In this document: positions 1-10,253 of the stretch, piece after piece
How the letters are laid out: every line of letters begins with the position of its first letter
How positions within the stretch are numbered: position 1 is the stretch's first letter
Assembly: GCF_033297405.1 (NCBI RefSeq)
Contig: NW_026944228.1
Location: 202,488 to 266,487 of the forward strand
Direction: 5' to 3'
Source: Parathielavia appendiculata
Lineage: Eukaryota > Ascomycota > Sordariomycetes > Sordariales > Chaetomiaceae
Length of the DNA stretch: 64,000 nucleotides
The notes under the pieces: generated by a model
Told to the model about the DNA's origin: nothing
Seen by the model: only the letters and a program-made list of their open reading frames with translations
Database searches by the model: none
Made by a program: the position numbers and the translations under genes

Positions 1-341
1 AGGGTCGCGTGGGTAGAAGTGGATAGATGCAGAACCCTGCAGCCGGGCAATTATTGGGAACGTGGCTGACTGTGGGAGTTAAGTTATTTAACGAGAGGGT
101 CTGGTACTATTGAATGCGAGTTGAGCGACCAAAACTGGCCACGAGTTGCGGTAGTCAAGCCGATAGAAACCCAATACAAATAGCCGCCAGGGCTGTAAAC
201 ATCACTGAAATGCTAACGTTATCTGGCAAAGTAACAGCGTTTAAACCACACCGGACGCCCATCGAAATTCGTAGATATAACATAGCCCATCACCCCAATA
301 CTACTTCCTTTCACCCCAGATGTAAAAGCTTCCATCCCCGT
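1..341. other. Non-coding stretch at window start
   Basis: I see no supported gene here. A 113-codon plus-strand frame at 114-455 has no recognisable domain and runs antisense to the tail of the LysM pseudogene, so I do not call it. Confidence 0.5.
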
Positions 342-1426
342 TCAAGTGGTACTACATCTGATATCGGTCACTCCGGCCGCCGGCCTCGCAGCCACGTTGT
401 TTGCCCGACGCAGCGTAAGAATGTTGGGGAGAGGCAGAGCTGTGGTCACGGTTAGAATCCCGCCGCTGAGGCCGGCAAATTGACCAGCGTTAGGATTAAG
501 GCTTCCCATATTGAATTTTAACGGACGCCAAGGGGCCACAAGAGCGTCGCGATGCCGTTTCCGGAGATAAGGCCGACACAAATACGTGTGTGCTTGGATG
601 GACCGGCACTCCTCCTCGATGCCGTTCCAAAGCTTGACCCTCTCCACCCCAACGCCGTTAAGGAACCCAATGCCGTCGTAGGTATCGCCAGGATTCACGT
701 AGACGAACTTGTTGCGATTGCTAACCATACCCGGGTGCGCTGGTGTAGGCGTCGTGATTCCGTTTCCTGGCTTCGTTGTTGTAGGGGTTGGGTCGCCTCC
801 ACTGATGCCAACTCAAGCATACCGATATAGAAGGTCAGCTTTCAAAGACATATGGGTTAGAAGAGGAGGGAGGAGGGAGGAGGTGCCCTTGAGGCCCCAG
901 AGGCCGCTGCAGTCTGCTTTGGCTGCGGATTTCCACTGAATGAACTGGGAACTGAAATGGAATGGAGGGCGGCAATGGTCTCGCAGGTTTGTTCTCTTTG
1001 GACGAAATGGAATCGGTTGCAATTCCCAACCACGCCATCTGGGATTGGGCTCGGAGTACTGCTTGGAGTGGCCGACGTGGAACTTGACAGCTTCGTAGAG
1101 GTCGGGAACCCGCTGGTAGTCGAGGGCTTTGCGGTGGTCGAGGATGGGGGCTTGGTGGAGGATTGAGCAGAGGCTGTCGTGGGCGGATCCTCAACCACGG
1201 TCTCAATCACACAGTACTCCTTGTTCGTGTCGAGACCTGGGCAGCTAATGCCAGGGTTCAGTTGCTCGAGCTCGTCAATCGAGATCCCCAACTGGCGGCC
1301 AAGCTCAGGCAGGTATCGACACTGTCAGGCGTCACGGAGACGTCGCAGAGAACCGCGCGGGCGTGACAGAGCCAGGCCAGAGACAATTCCTGGCATCATG
1401 ACCGAGATGATGTGTTTAAACAGCAT
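342..1426 (-). pseudogene. LysM-domain secreted protein, decayed by frameshifts
   Basis: Remnants of a secreted chitin-binding protein with about three LysM domains lie in order on the minus strand but in different frames. A signal-peptide-like start (MLFKHIISVMMPGIVSG) opens at 1426 and stops at 1325. LysM1 begins in a second frame (TPDSVDTCLSLAASW) and continues in a third (GISIDELEQLNPG) with a one-base shift near 1288-1292 and no room for an intron. A Ser/Thr/Pro linker leads to LysM2 (REQTCETIAALHSIS), which changes frame again near 945-951 (QFIQWKSAAKADCSGLWG). A stop follows where a YVCV-like end is expected. LysM3 (VYVNPGDTYDGIGF to HTYLC) sits in the frame that ends at 342. Fungal LysM proteins bind chitin and often mask it from hosts; this copy cannot make a full protein unless the assembly has several indel errors. 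Confidence 0.72.
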
Positions 1427-2354
1427 CTTGAGCCTCGGAAATGAGCTGTGCGTTGGAGTAGGTGATCAAGTGACGGGGAGGATTCTCAAGAGGAGGGAAA
1501 GGGCTGAAGTTGGCATTCCTGAGGAACTAAACCGGACTGCGAAGCCCGAAGCTTATACTCTCGTCTCGCGTCCCATGCTCCCATTCCATATCAAGTAAGG
1601 TATGGAGTTCTGGCTATGAACTCCTCGTTGTCCCGCTTCCAGACTCTCCACACGAGAGAGATATCACATGTAGCTGGACGCATCCAGAAATGAGTGTCGC
1701 GGTGCTCATGTTGGTAAGAAGATAATTTCCTGCATTGCAACCTGCCCCGTCGGCGGTGCTTCTTCGGTCCAGATAATGCATGGACCGAGAACAAGGACAC
1801 ACTGCCCCATGCACCAACAAGAAGGATATCGCCGCTTGCACGGATCATAGGAAATGAGGAACTTGTAATCCGTACAGGTACAGGTACTTGTACAAGTACA
1901 TGCGCCTACGGTTCGTGACAAACTCCACTGGCATGTGGGATTCGCAACGCTAACTTCGGAACACAGCCGCAGTCGGTACCTTACCGTACTGCAATGTGAG
2001 CACCTGAGAGGGTCTGATCAGGCGGAAAAGGCAGCCAGCTGCTTGGGCCCATTGCCAAGCCGCCGGGACAACGGTCCTGGAGTCTCGGAAGCAGCCAAGC
2101 CGGTTCCTCGTTCCCCCCCAGCGCCAAACTCATTTGCCCATAATCAGGACCTCCAGATTCCGTCTCTCTTGCATCCACGTGTATCTCGTTACTACCCTTT
2201 CTTCTGCACATCGCAACTGCCTGGTCACGACGTACAGCTCTCTGGCATCTTCCCTCGCCGGAACAACCAGGGCACCAGCTCGCACTCTCTCCGCCCCATG
2301 CCGCAGAACACACTCTCGAACCTCAAAATTCCCTCCCACAATCCTCGTAACACC
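1427..2354. other. Intergenic, promoter side of the DUF7136 gene
   Basis: No gene is supported. There is a short GTACAGGTAC-rich stretch at about 1873-1905. The downstream frame is open upstream of its chosen ATG (back to 1935), but that part is not protein-like in composition and probably is the 5' leader. Confidence 0.45.
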
Positions 2355-3206
2355 ATGCGCCTCTCCGCCCAGGCACTCTTGTCACTCGCGACATCCCTGG
2401 CATGCTTCGGGGCCGTGGTCGACGCCGGCGGCGTGCTGGAAGTCGACCTCGTCTTCCCGCGCAACGAGACGTACGCGCCTGGGGCTGACATGCCCGTCGT
2501 GTTTGCATTCCAAAATGGCGACGCCGAGTTCGTGCGCTATCTCGAACCTGCCATTGACTACTTCGTATGGAATCTGTCTGATGGTAATACGGTGAACTCA
2601 AGCTTCGGGGAACATAGATGGGCGAAAACGAATTGGTCCAACCACAAGCCCGGCGAGCCCTACTTCTTGCACGACTTCCACGGCCTTTTCAAGCCGGGCA
2701 TGGAGGGTAGGTGGCGGTTGTCGTGGCAGGTCTCCTGGGCAATCTGCGGCGAAGAAGAGGACGACCCCGAGCCTGTTTGGAGGAGCAACTCGTACATCCA
2801 ATCGGTCGAATACACGATCAATAGCAAGGATGGACGCGCGTGGGATCTTGTTGCTGCCACAGCCGACGACATAACCTGCACTACGGCATTTGGTGTTACT
2901 ATCAACGCTACCGACGTGGTCAGGGAGGTTCCCAAACGCAAGACTGTTGACGGCGGCACCTGTGCAGTCGTGTACCACTCCAGCCCAACACCGAATCCAT
3001 GCCAAATCGAGGTCAGCTCTGCCGCTGCCGCGAGCATATCGGCCTCATGGACCGCGAGCCTGTGCAGTCCCTGGGGCAAGCTCACAATGCCGCAAGACAC
3101 ACCGGCAAACTGCCCCAGCGAAAACGGTGACGTCCAGCGGTTGGCTATCGCAGGCGTGGCCTCCTTGGCAGTGGCATTGGGGGCGATTGGATTTCTTCTG
3201 CCATAA
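2355..3206 (+). CDS. Secreted DUF7136-type protein, possibly GPI-anchored
   Basis: Single-exon gene of 283 codons. I chose the ATG at 2355 because it starts a clean signal peptide (MRLSAQALLSLATSLACFGA, then VVDA) followed by GGVLEVDLVFPRNETYAP, the characteristic start of fungal DUF7136 proteins. The frame is open further upstream but without a secretory start. The mature part has several N-x-S/T sites and paired cysteines, and ends in a hydrophobic tail (GVASLAVALGAIGFLLP), as expected for a GPI-anchor signal. The family is fungal, extracellular and of unknown function. No intron is needed. It lies head-on to the decayed LysM gene, so this end of the window has a secreted-protein character. 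Confidence 0.8.
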   Translation: MRLSAQALLSLATSLACFGAVVDAGGVLEVDLVFPRNETYAPGADMPVVFAFQNGDAEFVRYLEPAIDYFVWNLSDGNTVNSSFGEHRWAKTNWSNHKPGEPYFLHDFHGLFKPGMEGRWRLSWQVSWAICGEEEDDPEPVWRSNSYIQSVEYTINSKDGRAWDLVAATADDITCTTAFGVTINATDVVREVPKRKTVDGGTCAVVYHSSPTPNPCQIEVSSAAAASISASWTASLCSPWGKLTMPQDTPANCPSENGDVQRLAIAGVASLAVALGAIGFLLP

Positions 3207-4640
3207 CTGGGAATTTGATATCAGACCGTGGTGGATAAATCATATTTCCCTTCTGGTCAGACTGGCACTTTTTCACTTTGAGAATGCCGTAGTTCTTAAC
3301 TATCTAAATCAGGTGGGTAATGAAACCAACTTGCTGTACGGATACATGTACGCTAGATGTGACTGATACCTGCTCTTGGTAGCCGTTGGGCGGGGCACGC
3401 CGGAGCGCGTCCGAACCCAGCCCCTAACGTATGTACATTACTGTTGGATTTGGCAGGTGCTCAGGGAGGGCAGTTCAGGGGTGGCTAGTGGCTTGGTATA
3501 GGATTATCAGGATCAGGGAGATGCCTGAAGCTGTTTTGGAAAAGGGAGATGCCGAGATCAATTATCAACTGAGTTTGTTGCCCATCCTTTGCCGCCTAAA
3601 CACTGCGGTACGGTAAATTTCTGGCTGTTAGCTTTCCAACACTCCTCCGGGAAGGCCACCTAAACTCCCAACTTCCGTTCCTACGCAGCAGAACAAAACA
3701 ATAGCTACGGCAGACATGTTAAAACCGACCGAAATATCGCTATAGCCACTGTTAACGAAGAGGTTAAAGTCACTAGCCTTGACAACTGGAAGGCCTGGAA
3801 TGAGATTCAGGTCTAAGGCGGCAACTAGGGACCTGTCACGGCCCCCACTACGAGCCCTACACTTGGCCATCGCTAGGCGAGACACTGTGGATTTGGGAGA
3901 CTCAGATTGGAGCTTGGAACTTCCTCTCACAAGGATCAGTCAGTTAGTCAGTGTGACGAATCTCAAAGCCCCAACTTCTGAAAGGGACTCCTGAAGGTTA
4001 TAGCTTTGACAACGGGGTGAGGTTCGGTGAAGCCAAAGGGTTCACAACAAGCAATGTCCAAAGGTACTGACAATCTTGCACTTGAGTTGCTTACTGGAGA
4101 ACTCCCAGAGTCCTCCAGAACGAGTGACTATATACTTGGTAGAGCCTTCATGATCGCCCATGATCGCAGTCTACCAAGAGCTATCTTTGATCGCCTTGGG
4201 TAGCCAGCTACCCAAGTCTACCCTTGATCGCCCGGACCCCACGGCTACCGTGTGGGCCTCGTGCCGTTCCTGCAGTTCTGTCTTGTGCCCCACTGGGCCT
4301 GTACGTATGGTTGGTTCGTGACACTTAGCTGTGCAAGCTGGACTATGCATTGCCACCAACCTCCATTACATCTTGTACCTGCTTATCTTGAGTATAAGAC
4401 GTTCTTACCATCTCTATAAGCCGGCCAATATATCGTATATCCAATCAATAAAGAGCTCAGCAGTCTCAGACTGCCACGAAAGGACTTCACAGAGAGTTGC
4501 ACCCGGTCCCGAGGGTAAACATGTGCAGGTGACCGGTGTGTGCATATTCCCGCCTATGATATTCTGAACCTTATCATGTAAAATATTAGAGACAGAGGAG
4601 CATATCGTCAGGAAGACGGCCTGGACCAGAGTCCTGACCG
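3207..4640. other. Intergenic, no gene supported
   Basis: The frames in this 1.4-kb stretch are short and uncharacteristic. At 4150-4240 the motif TGATCGCC recurs several times beside the short inverted pair GGGTAGC/GCTACCC. I see no tRNA or transposon signature. Confidence 0.4.
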
Positions 4641-5576
4641 GCGCCACTAAACCTGCGAAGCCCGCCACTGGAAATACCCCTGCAAAGCAGTCAAGCGATT
4701 CATTCCACATGCAGCCAAAGTCGGCCAAGACAACTCGGGTCTCAACCTCAGCTACTACAGAAAGACCTTCTTCTTCCTGCACAAGCAGACGCAGTTCGAA
4801 CCTCTACATGGCTGGACTGGCCCCCAATATGACCAATCGAGAAGTCGACAAACTCAGGGCCTCTGCGCCGCGAATTGGCCGGCAGTACAAGCCCGAGAGC
4901 GTCATCTACAAGCTCATGTCTCACCAAGCGGATACGAAGCCCCTTTGAAGAACATCGTCGCCGAAGCCAAGGCCGCAAAGTTCCGAGCCGCGGCAGCAGC
5001 AAAGAAGAAGCAGGCCGCCAATCCGCACGCCCTGCCCGCGTTTCCCACACCAGCAAGCTGCAGCAAGATGGCAGTTCAACCAAGCGAAACAGACCACATC
5101 GAGCGCAGCAAGAACATGCCCAGCAACACCAGAAACTGAACAACAACAACGCCCTTCGCAGGTCAATCTCCAATCTCGCTTCTCGACTCAGCCATTTCCG
5201 TGTCGCCAATCCCAAATCGACATCGGAGTTGCCCATCCCCCACCGGCGGCTGTCCCAGCCCAAACACGACCGACTTCAGAAACAAAACAATCAGGTCCTG
5301 CGAGAACAGCAGCAGGGCAACCGCAGAATCCGTAAGGGCGAGGCCTATGTGCCCAGCTCCAGCAAAGCAGGAGTTCAGTTCAGATTCAGCGATTGCGGGC
5401 AGCGGCCGGCGTTTGGTCAAGGACAGTGGCAGGGACAGGGGTTGCAGAGCCAGCCAAGGGTGAGGCAAACTGTTGTGCTGCCTGTGATGATGCAGGGCGG
5501 TAGTGGGAGGAGGGGGGGGAGGGAGAAGGTAGTGTGCCAGAGTGCCGGTGCTAATGGGAGTTCTCCGGAATGAAAG
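4641..5576 (+). pseudogene. Unrecognised decayed gene or spurious low-complexity frames
   Basis: Coding-like peptide pieces follow each other in different plus-strand frames. One frame, open from about 4650 to 5139, reads GLNLSYYRKTFFFLHKQTQF and later an Ala/Lys-rich run (KNIVAEAKAAKFRAAAAAKK). A second frame (4709-4948) reads MTNREVDKLRASAPRIGRQY then KPESVIYKLMSHQ. A third (4875-5573) is Gln/Ser/Arg-rich. The clean piece in frame two stops at 4946-4948, just where the Ala/Lys-rich piece starts in frame one. This suggests one gene broken by a frameshift or an intron I cannot place. I recognise no family. The minus-strand frame at 5163-5816 looks like an antisense shadow. Confidence 0.3.
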
Positions 5577-6122
5577 GGTCAGTATGGATCTGTGGTGGGG
5601 GATGGGATTATAGAATGGTAGGCTACACTTGCTCGTTGAACGGTCGGCAGATCTGGTCTCTGGCCTTTCTCTGTAGTCGGGTAAGGTTTTGGGCTGTGTT
5701 GGGCCTGCCTTGCGGTCTGCAGCACGAGGGTTAGATGGGATCATCATGCATTCATGAACTCGTAACAGTGAACTAGTATCTCTCAGGCTGGTGTCCATGT
5801 CGTCAAGCAGCCCCAAGCTCCGTGACTAGGATACTAGTATTAATACATACGCAGTATGATACATACCTCCGGCAAGACCATCACGCCACAGCATTCTCAA
5901 CTCGCCCATTGCCTCTGGTCACTTAGCACAAGTTGAAGTCACCCTTTGGGTTAGATTTGATGGGCGCTGTGGTCTATTTTCATTCTTATTCATTACGGAT
6001 TACTCGAATTCTCTTGAACCCGCAGCAGTCTATGGGTAAATTCACTGAGATGATGATTACTCCACTCTCTGATTCAGTGCTCGTCTCCCTTCTCCGCCTC
6101 ACCCTTAACGCCGTCACCGCCC
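5577..6122. other. Intergenic, 3' side of the PNS1-like gene
   Basis: No gene is supported. The stretch contains the downstream region of the minus-strand PNS1-like gene. Confidence 0.4.
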
Positions 6123-7980
6123 TCAAGCGTGAATAGCCTGCTGCACGTGCGGATACACCTGCACCATGCGATGATATAAATCCGGATGGTCCCTGATCAT
6201 GACTTCGGGGTCCCAGGCGGCCGCGACAAAGATGGTGTCAATGCCGCTGCTGATAGGCGTGGTAAAGACGTTGCATATCTGCAAGCCGATAAGGAAGCTA
6301 AAGGCAACGACGACGGGTGTAAAACTCCCAGTGGCATTGTAGGCTGGATTCGTAAATACCATGTAGAGGTAGGCCAGTAGAGCGCAGGCGTAGCCGACAA
6401 AGGTGGCACCCATGCCGAGGACGGGGCCGATCAGGCACTCGTTGATGAGGACGTCGATCCCGCGGTCTCTGATCATCCTGCAAGCATATCAGAATCAACG
6501 CTAAAATTTAGGATCAGTGGAGGAAGAGCAGTAGACTTACCTCCATGTGTCCTTGGCTGCCGGGATGTACGCCTTGCCATACAGAGCAATGTGCGAAAAG
6601 GCGTAGCGGTTTAAGAAATGCACCGCCCAGTCGAGGATTGAGATCAGACAGCCAACGATGCAGAATAGAATCGTGCTCAAGATATCACCTTCAGCCGCCG
6701 CCTGCTGCTGCGCAACCGACGCCAGCTGCCTCAGGAAGTTGATGATGGCCACCGCCAAGCTCCCCAAACTGATACTTCCAAAACTGTACGTCAAAGATCT
6801 CTTCAGCGCGCCACGCGTAACCTTGGTCGGGTAATTTTTCGAGTTGAAGTACCACGACCCGTACACGCCCGAGATGGTCGTATGGATCGTGTTCTTGAGC
6901 CACTCCGAGACCCTGCCCAACAATGTCAATCATTCCTTGCCGGTCAAGCGCGACTCGGGAGTCTTTCGGGAGCAAGAGTGCTGCGTTGGGGACAAGGGCG
7001 ACTCCCGTGACCCCCGAGACATCTGGGCAAAAAGATTCACGAGTTCGACGTACCAGTACGCGGCAAAGGTGATGAAAGCAATCAACCCAATTACCTTGGC
7101 CGAGCTACACCCCCCAGCACCCTGGCGGCAGGCAGGATTATCTGTACTCGGCTCGAACTTGACGTACACACTGACCAGTGTCACTGAATACCACGCGGCG
7201 AAGGCGGCCCCCAGCAACCCGCCGACGGCGCTGACGAGGTAGACGTGGCCAAAGCGCTTGGCAACGTCCATGGCTGCTTGCAGCATGAGCACACTGAAGG
7301 GGATGCGGCGGCGCCAGCTGAGGAAGCAGATGACCATGAAGACGGAGAAGAGCAGGAACACGATGCCGCCCGAGTAGTAGCGCCGGCTGAGCATGTAGAT
7401 GGCCGTGACCAAGCCGAGAACAATGTTGAGGATGCCGGTCAGCCAGACGAACTGCTTGGTGAACTTGCGGGCAAGCAACATGTAGGCATAGCTAAGCACG
7501 GTGGCCGCGATGAGCACCCATAGGAAGAGGTAGATTGTGTGGGTGGTCAAGCCGAAGGTATTGAGTTGGCCGTTGAGGTCGCCTGAGTTCTCGCGGCGGG
7601 TAACAGCTGGGGGATGAGATTTAGTACGAATAAACATGAGACGGTGTTGTGAGAGTGAGTAGCATGTCCTCACCATATCCCTGAATGGATATCGCCGAGA
7701 CTACAACGAATCCAGCACAGGTCGCCAGGAAGAGAAGGCCGGCCCAGACATCGTTCCATTTCGGCTTCTGGATAGCAAAGACTTCATCGTACGACGGTGG
7801 GGGCCCCTTAGGCTCTGACTGCGGAGGAGGGTACGAAGGGGGCGGCGCATATTGGTTGCTGGGTGTCGAGCCGTTGTAGTGGGCGCCTTGTGGTAGAGGA
7901 TGTTTCTGGTACGCATTGGGCGGGGGAAGGGGTTGTTCGTTGTCGTAGGAAGTGGCAGCCTCGCCGCCGTAGTTAGCCAT
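6123..7980 (-). CDS. PNS1: PNS1-like choline transporter-like (CTL) membrane protein
   Basis: Four exons rebuilt on the minus strand: 7980-7674, 7606-7054, 6912-6541 and 6477-6123, giving 528 residues. Donors and acceptors are canonical (GTGAGG/CAG, GTACGT/CAG, GTAAGT/CAG) and phases agree. The second intron removes an ORF extension and joins TFAAYW to VSEWLKNTIH, as expected for the family. The N-terminus is Pro/Tyr-rich and cytosolic-looking and ends in KPKWNDVWAG. About ten hydrophobic segments follow, then the conserved CTL region with GVYGSWYF, ISLGSLAVAI and GKAYIPAAKDTW. Length matches fungal PNS1 (about 530-540). The family is choline-transporter-like and sits in the plasma membrane; yeast Pns1 has no firmly proven substrate. 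Confidence 0.93.
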
Positions 7981-8430
7981 CTTGCCAGAATTTCAACATT
8001 CCCCTGGATTTCAGTTGACGATCTGGAGAGGTTGATCTGTGAGTTCAGCTAGGTATGATGCTGTTGGTTTGGTGACAATGTGCGATCAATGCAACACATA
8101 GGGATACCTTAATGTTTACTAAAGCAGCCCGGGCAGAAAACTCAAGAAGGTAAACCGAAGGGTTTGAGGTTGATCGCTTGTGGAGCTGCCAGTGTTGCAC
8201 GGGCTCAGGAATGTCTTGCAACCGAAAACAGCAACGGCGACTGGCATCGTACAATACCTTCGATGGTGTGACGTCATGCAAACAACGAGCAAAACTTGCA
8301 GCAAATTGTCGACAGATCATGCTTGCTCCAAGCAGATGGGAATCGGATCTCGGAATCAAATACGTACAAAACAGGGAGGTCTTGGGGATTCGGATGTCCA
8401 ATGCGATAAGGCAATTCTTGTTACAGGGCT
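7981..8430. other. Intergenic, PNS1-like gene promoter
   Basis: No gene is supported. This is the region upstream of the PNS1-like start codon and downstream of the kinase pseudogene. Just inside the pseudogene, at about 8447-8473, TCTTACGAG and TTTACGAGTCTTC form a short tandem motif. Confidence 0.4.
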
Positions 8431-9838
8431 CTACTTATCTCTTAGACTCTTACGAGTCTTTACGAGTCTTCTCGCATTCCGGTAGTGCCAATTTCTCATC
8501 CAATCCGTTTCCAGGACCTGCTGTGCAGTCGGCCGATCGTCAGCCCTAAAGGCAAGCATCCGCCGCAGCATCAATAAGAACGTCTCCTTTTCCTCCTCAC
8601 CCAGCGTCCCCATGCCATGCTTGCGCCGCGGATCTTGTAACCATTCTTGGACCGCCTGTCTAACGCCCACCCCCAACCTTTTTTAACGGGCTGAGAATCC
8701 TCAGCGAAGTACTTGTTCCTTGCCTCCCATCCATCCCACCATTCAGCCGGCAGCCGACCCAGAATCTCGACGTGATCCGCTGTGACATCGTCCATGGTCG
8801 CAAAGAACAAGGCGTCAAATAGCGACGTATGTGAGAGCAATGCCCAGATGGTGCACCCCAGACTCCAGATATCAGACGCACAGGAGAGCGGGACCGTCGG
8901 CTCGAAGCGAGCTTCCGGCGGCCGGATATCGAGCGGTGCGTAGGAGTTGTGTTTTGACTCAGTCGAAGGCCGAAATGCAACACCCAAATCGGTGAGCAAC
9001 AACTTTGCACCGGAGTATACGATCTTATCGGAGTTGGCCACAAACCACACCGGCACTCTGGCGTAAAGAGGGACGCCTTCCCATCTTCCCGGACAACAGG
9101 TTCCAATTGGGGCGCTCCAAATTCCTCGTAGAGCTCATCATCCGAGAGATTGTCGAGACTGGAGGGCAGCTGAAGCAAGATGTTGCCTAGTTGAAGATCT
9201 AAACTCAACTGTCAGCAGAATCCCGTATACTCGGCCACTACAAACAAACACCAAGCATTCACTGAGCTCATGTTGTAGACCATCAAGCAAGCGGGGGTAA
9301 GAGTGGGGAAATATGATCCTGACCTCTATGAACTACTCCCTGCTCATGGACATGCGCCACAGCGAGGGGCGAGTTGGGCGGCGAGAGATCAAGCAACGTC
9401 CAGCGGGAAAAGATGAGTTCTTGAAAGCTGCTTGGAGTCTTGGAGACTGGCACTCGCCGATGCAGTCACTAAGCAAGAGTGTGTTTCGTTGGGACCTTGC
9501 ACATTGAAACGATCAGAGAGGATGGGAATCAAGCTTCTCTTGGGTGAGTCCGTCTGATGGGCGGCCGCTTGCAGACAAGACAGGCTGTCGACCTCTGGTA
9601 GGTACGCGTCAGCGACGCAAACCTTGATGGCAACATATTTCGAAATATGTTCGTCCTTGCGCGAGCCATATGGTGGAAAATGTGCCATGGCCGAGCTTGT
9701 GCACGAATCCGGTATCGTCCATGGAAACGGTCGCCGATTTGTACCGGGTGGGATCCCCAGGATCGATAATATTCTAGGTTCTCCAGATCCTCGCGCGATT
9801 CCACCAGCCCGTTAAAGAAACTGTGAAGTCGTCGTCAT
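8431..9838 (-). pseudogene. SRPK-type Ser/Thr protein kinase, decayed
   Basis: Collinear pieces of an SRPK-like kinase occur in changing frames. They are: VQIGDRFHGRYRI; then a glycine-loop region HKLGHGTFSTIWLA after one extra base near 9705; then SKYVAIKVCVAD (VAIK lysine) after another near 9659-9661; then FPLDVA followed by a TGA at 9389-9391 where CGA (Arg) is expected. Next come LAVAHVHEQGVVH after a shift near 9366, DLQLGNILLQLPSS after an apparent intron, PVWFVANSDKIV and LLLTDLGVAFRPS after a shift near 9060, CASDIWSLGCTIWALL, and a C-terminal part GVGVRQAVQEWLQDP after a shift at the T-run 8679-8684. At least five indels and one stop make a functional kinase impossible unless the assembly is poor here; the neighbouring genes are clean. 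A possible start ATG is at 9838, out of frame with the body. Confidence 0.82.
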
Positions 9839-10253
9839 GATTGGCTGAGCAGCACCCGAGTGCCAAAATGAGGGAAGTGTTTGCTGGTTTTGGAGTGGTC
9901 ATCCACAACTTGAACTTGGAAGTCAGCTGAGTTTCTCGACTGCGAGAAGGTGAAGAAGGTCATGAGTACAGAAGGTGAAGAAGGTCATGAGTACAAAAGG
10001 TGAAGAAGGCCATGAGTGGAATGACCGACATGTGCCTAAGTTCGAGTCTGGAAAGCGCAATTTACAAGCCCGGAAAGAGCAGTTTACAAGCCCGGCGGGC
10101 GAGGGATCAAAACCAACTGGGTCAAAGAGCGGCCAAAGCACGTTGAGAGTAACTTGATGACTGACTCACAGTTTGTCACAATTCACTGCACGATATCGTC
10201 AGTGTCCGTTTGCAACAGGCATTACTTTGCCGCAGCTATCCCACATGAATTCT
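9839..10253. other. Intergenic between kinase pseudogene and GluRS
   Basis: No gene is supported. The stretch holds a 3 x 25-bp tandem repeat (listed separately) and two copies of TTTACAAGCCCGG at about 10060-10095. Confidence 0.5.
9946..10020. repeat. Tandem repeat, 3 x 25 bp
   Basis: Units at 9946-9970, 9971-9995 and 9996-10020. The first two are identical (GAAGGTGAAGAAGGTCATGA plus GTACA); the third differs at a few positions. It lies about 230 bp past the GluRS stop codon. Confidence 0.9.

Noticed and set aside
1935..2354. 140-codon N-terminal extension of the DUF7136 frame
   Set aside because: Lacks a secretory start and family character; the ATG at 2355 opens a clean signal peptide.
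5163..5816. 217-codon minus-strand frame
   Set aside because: Proline/His-rich low-complexity composition antisense to Gln-rich plus frames; no domain.
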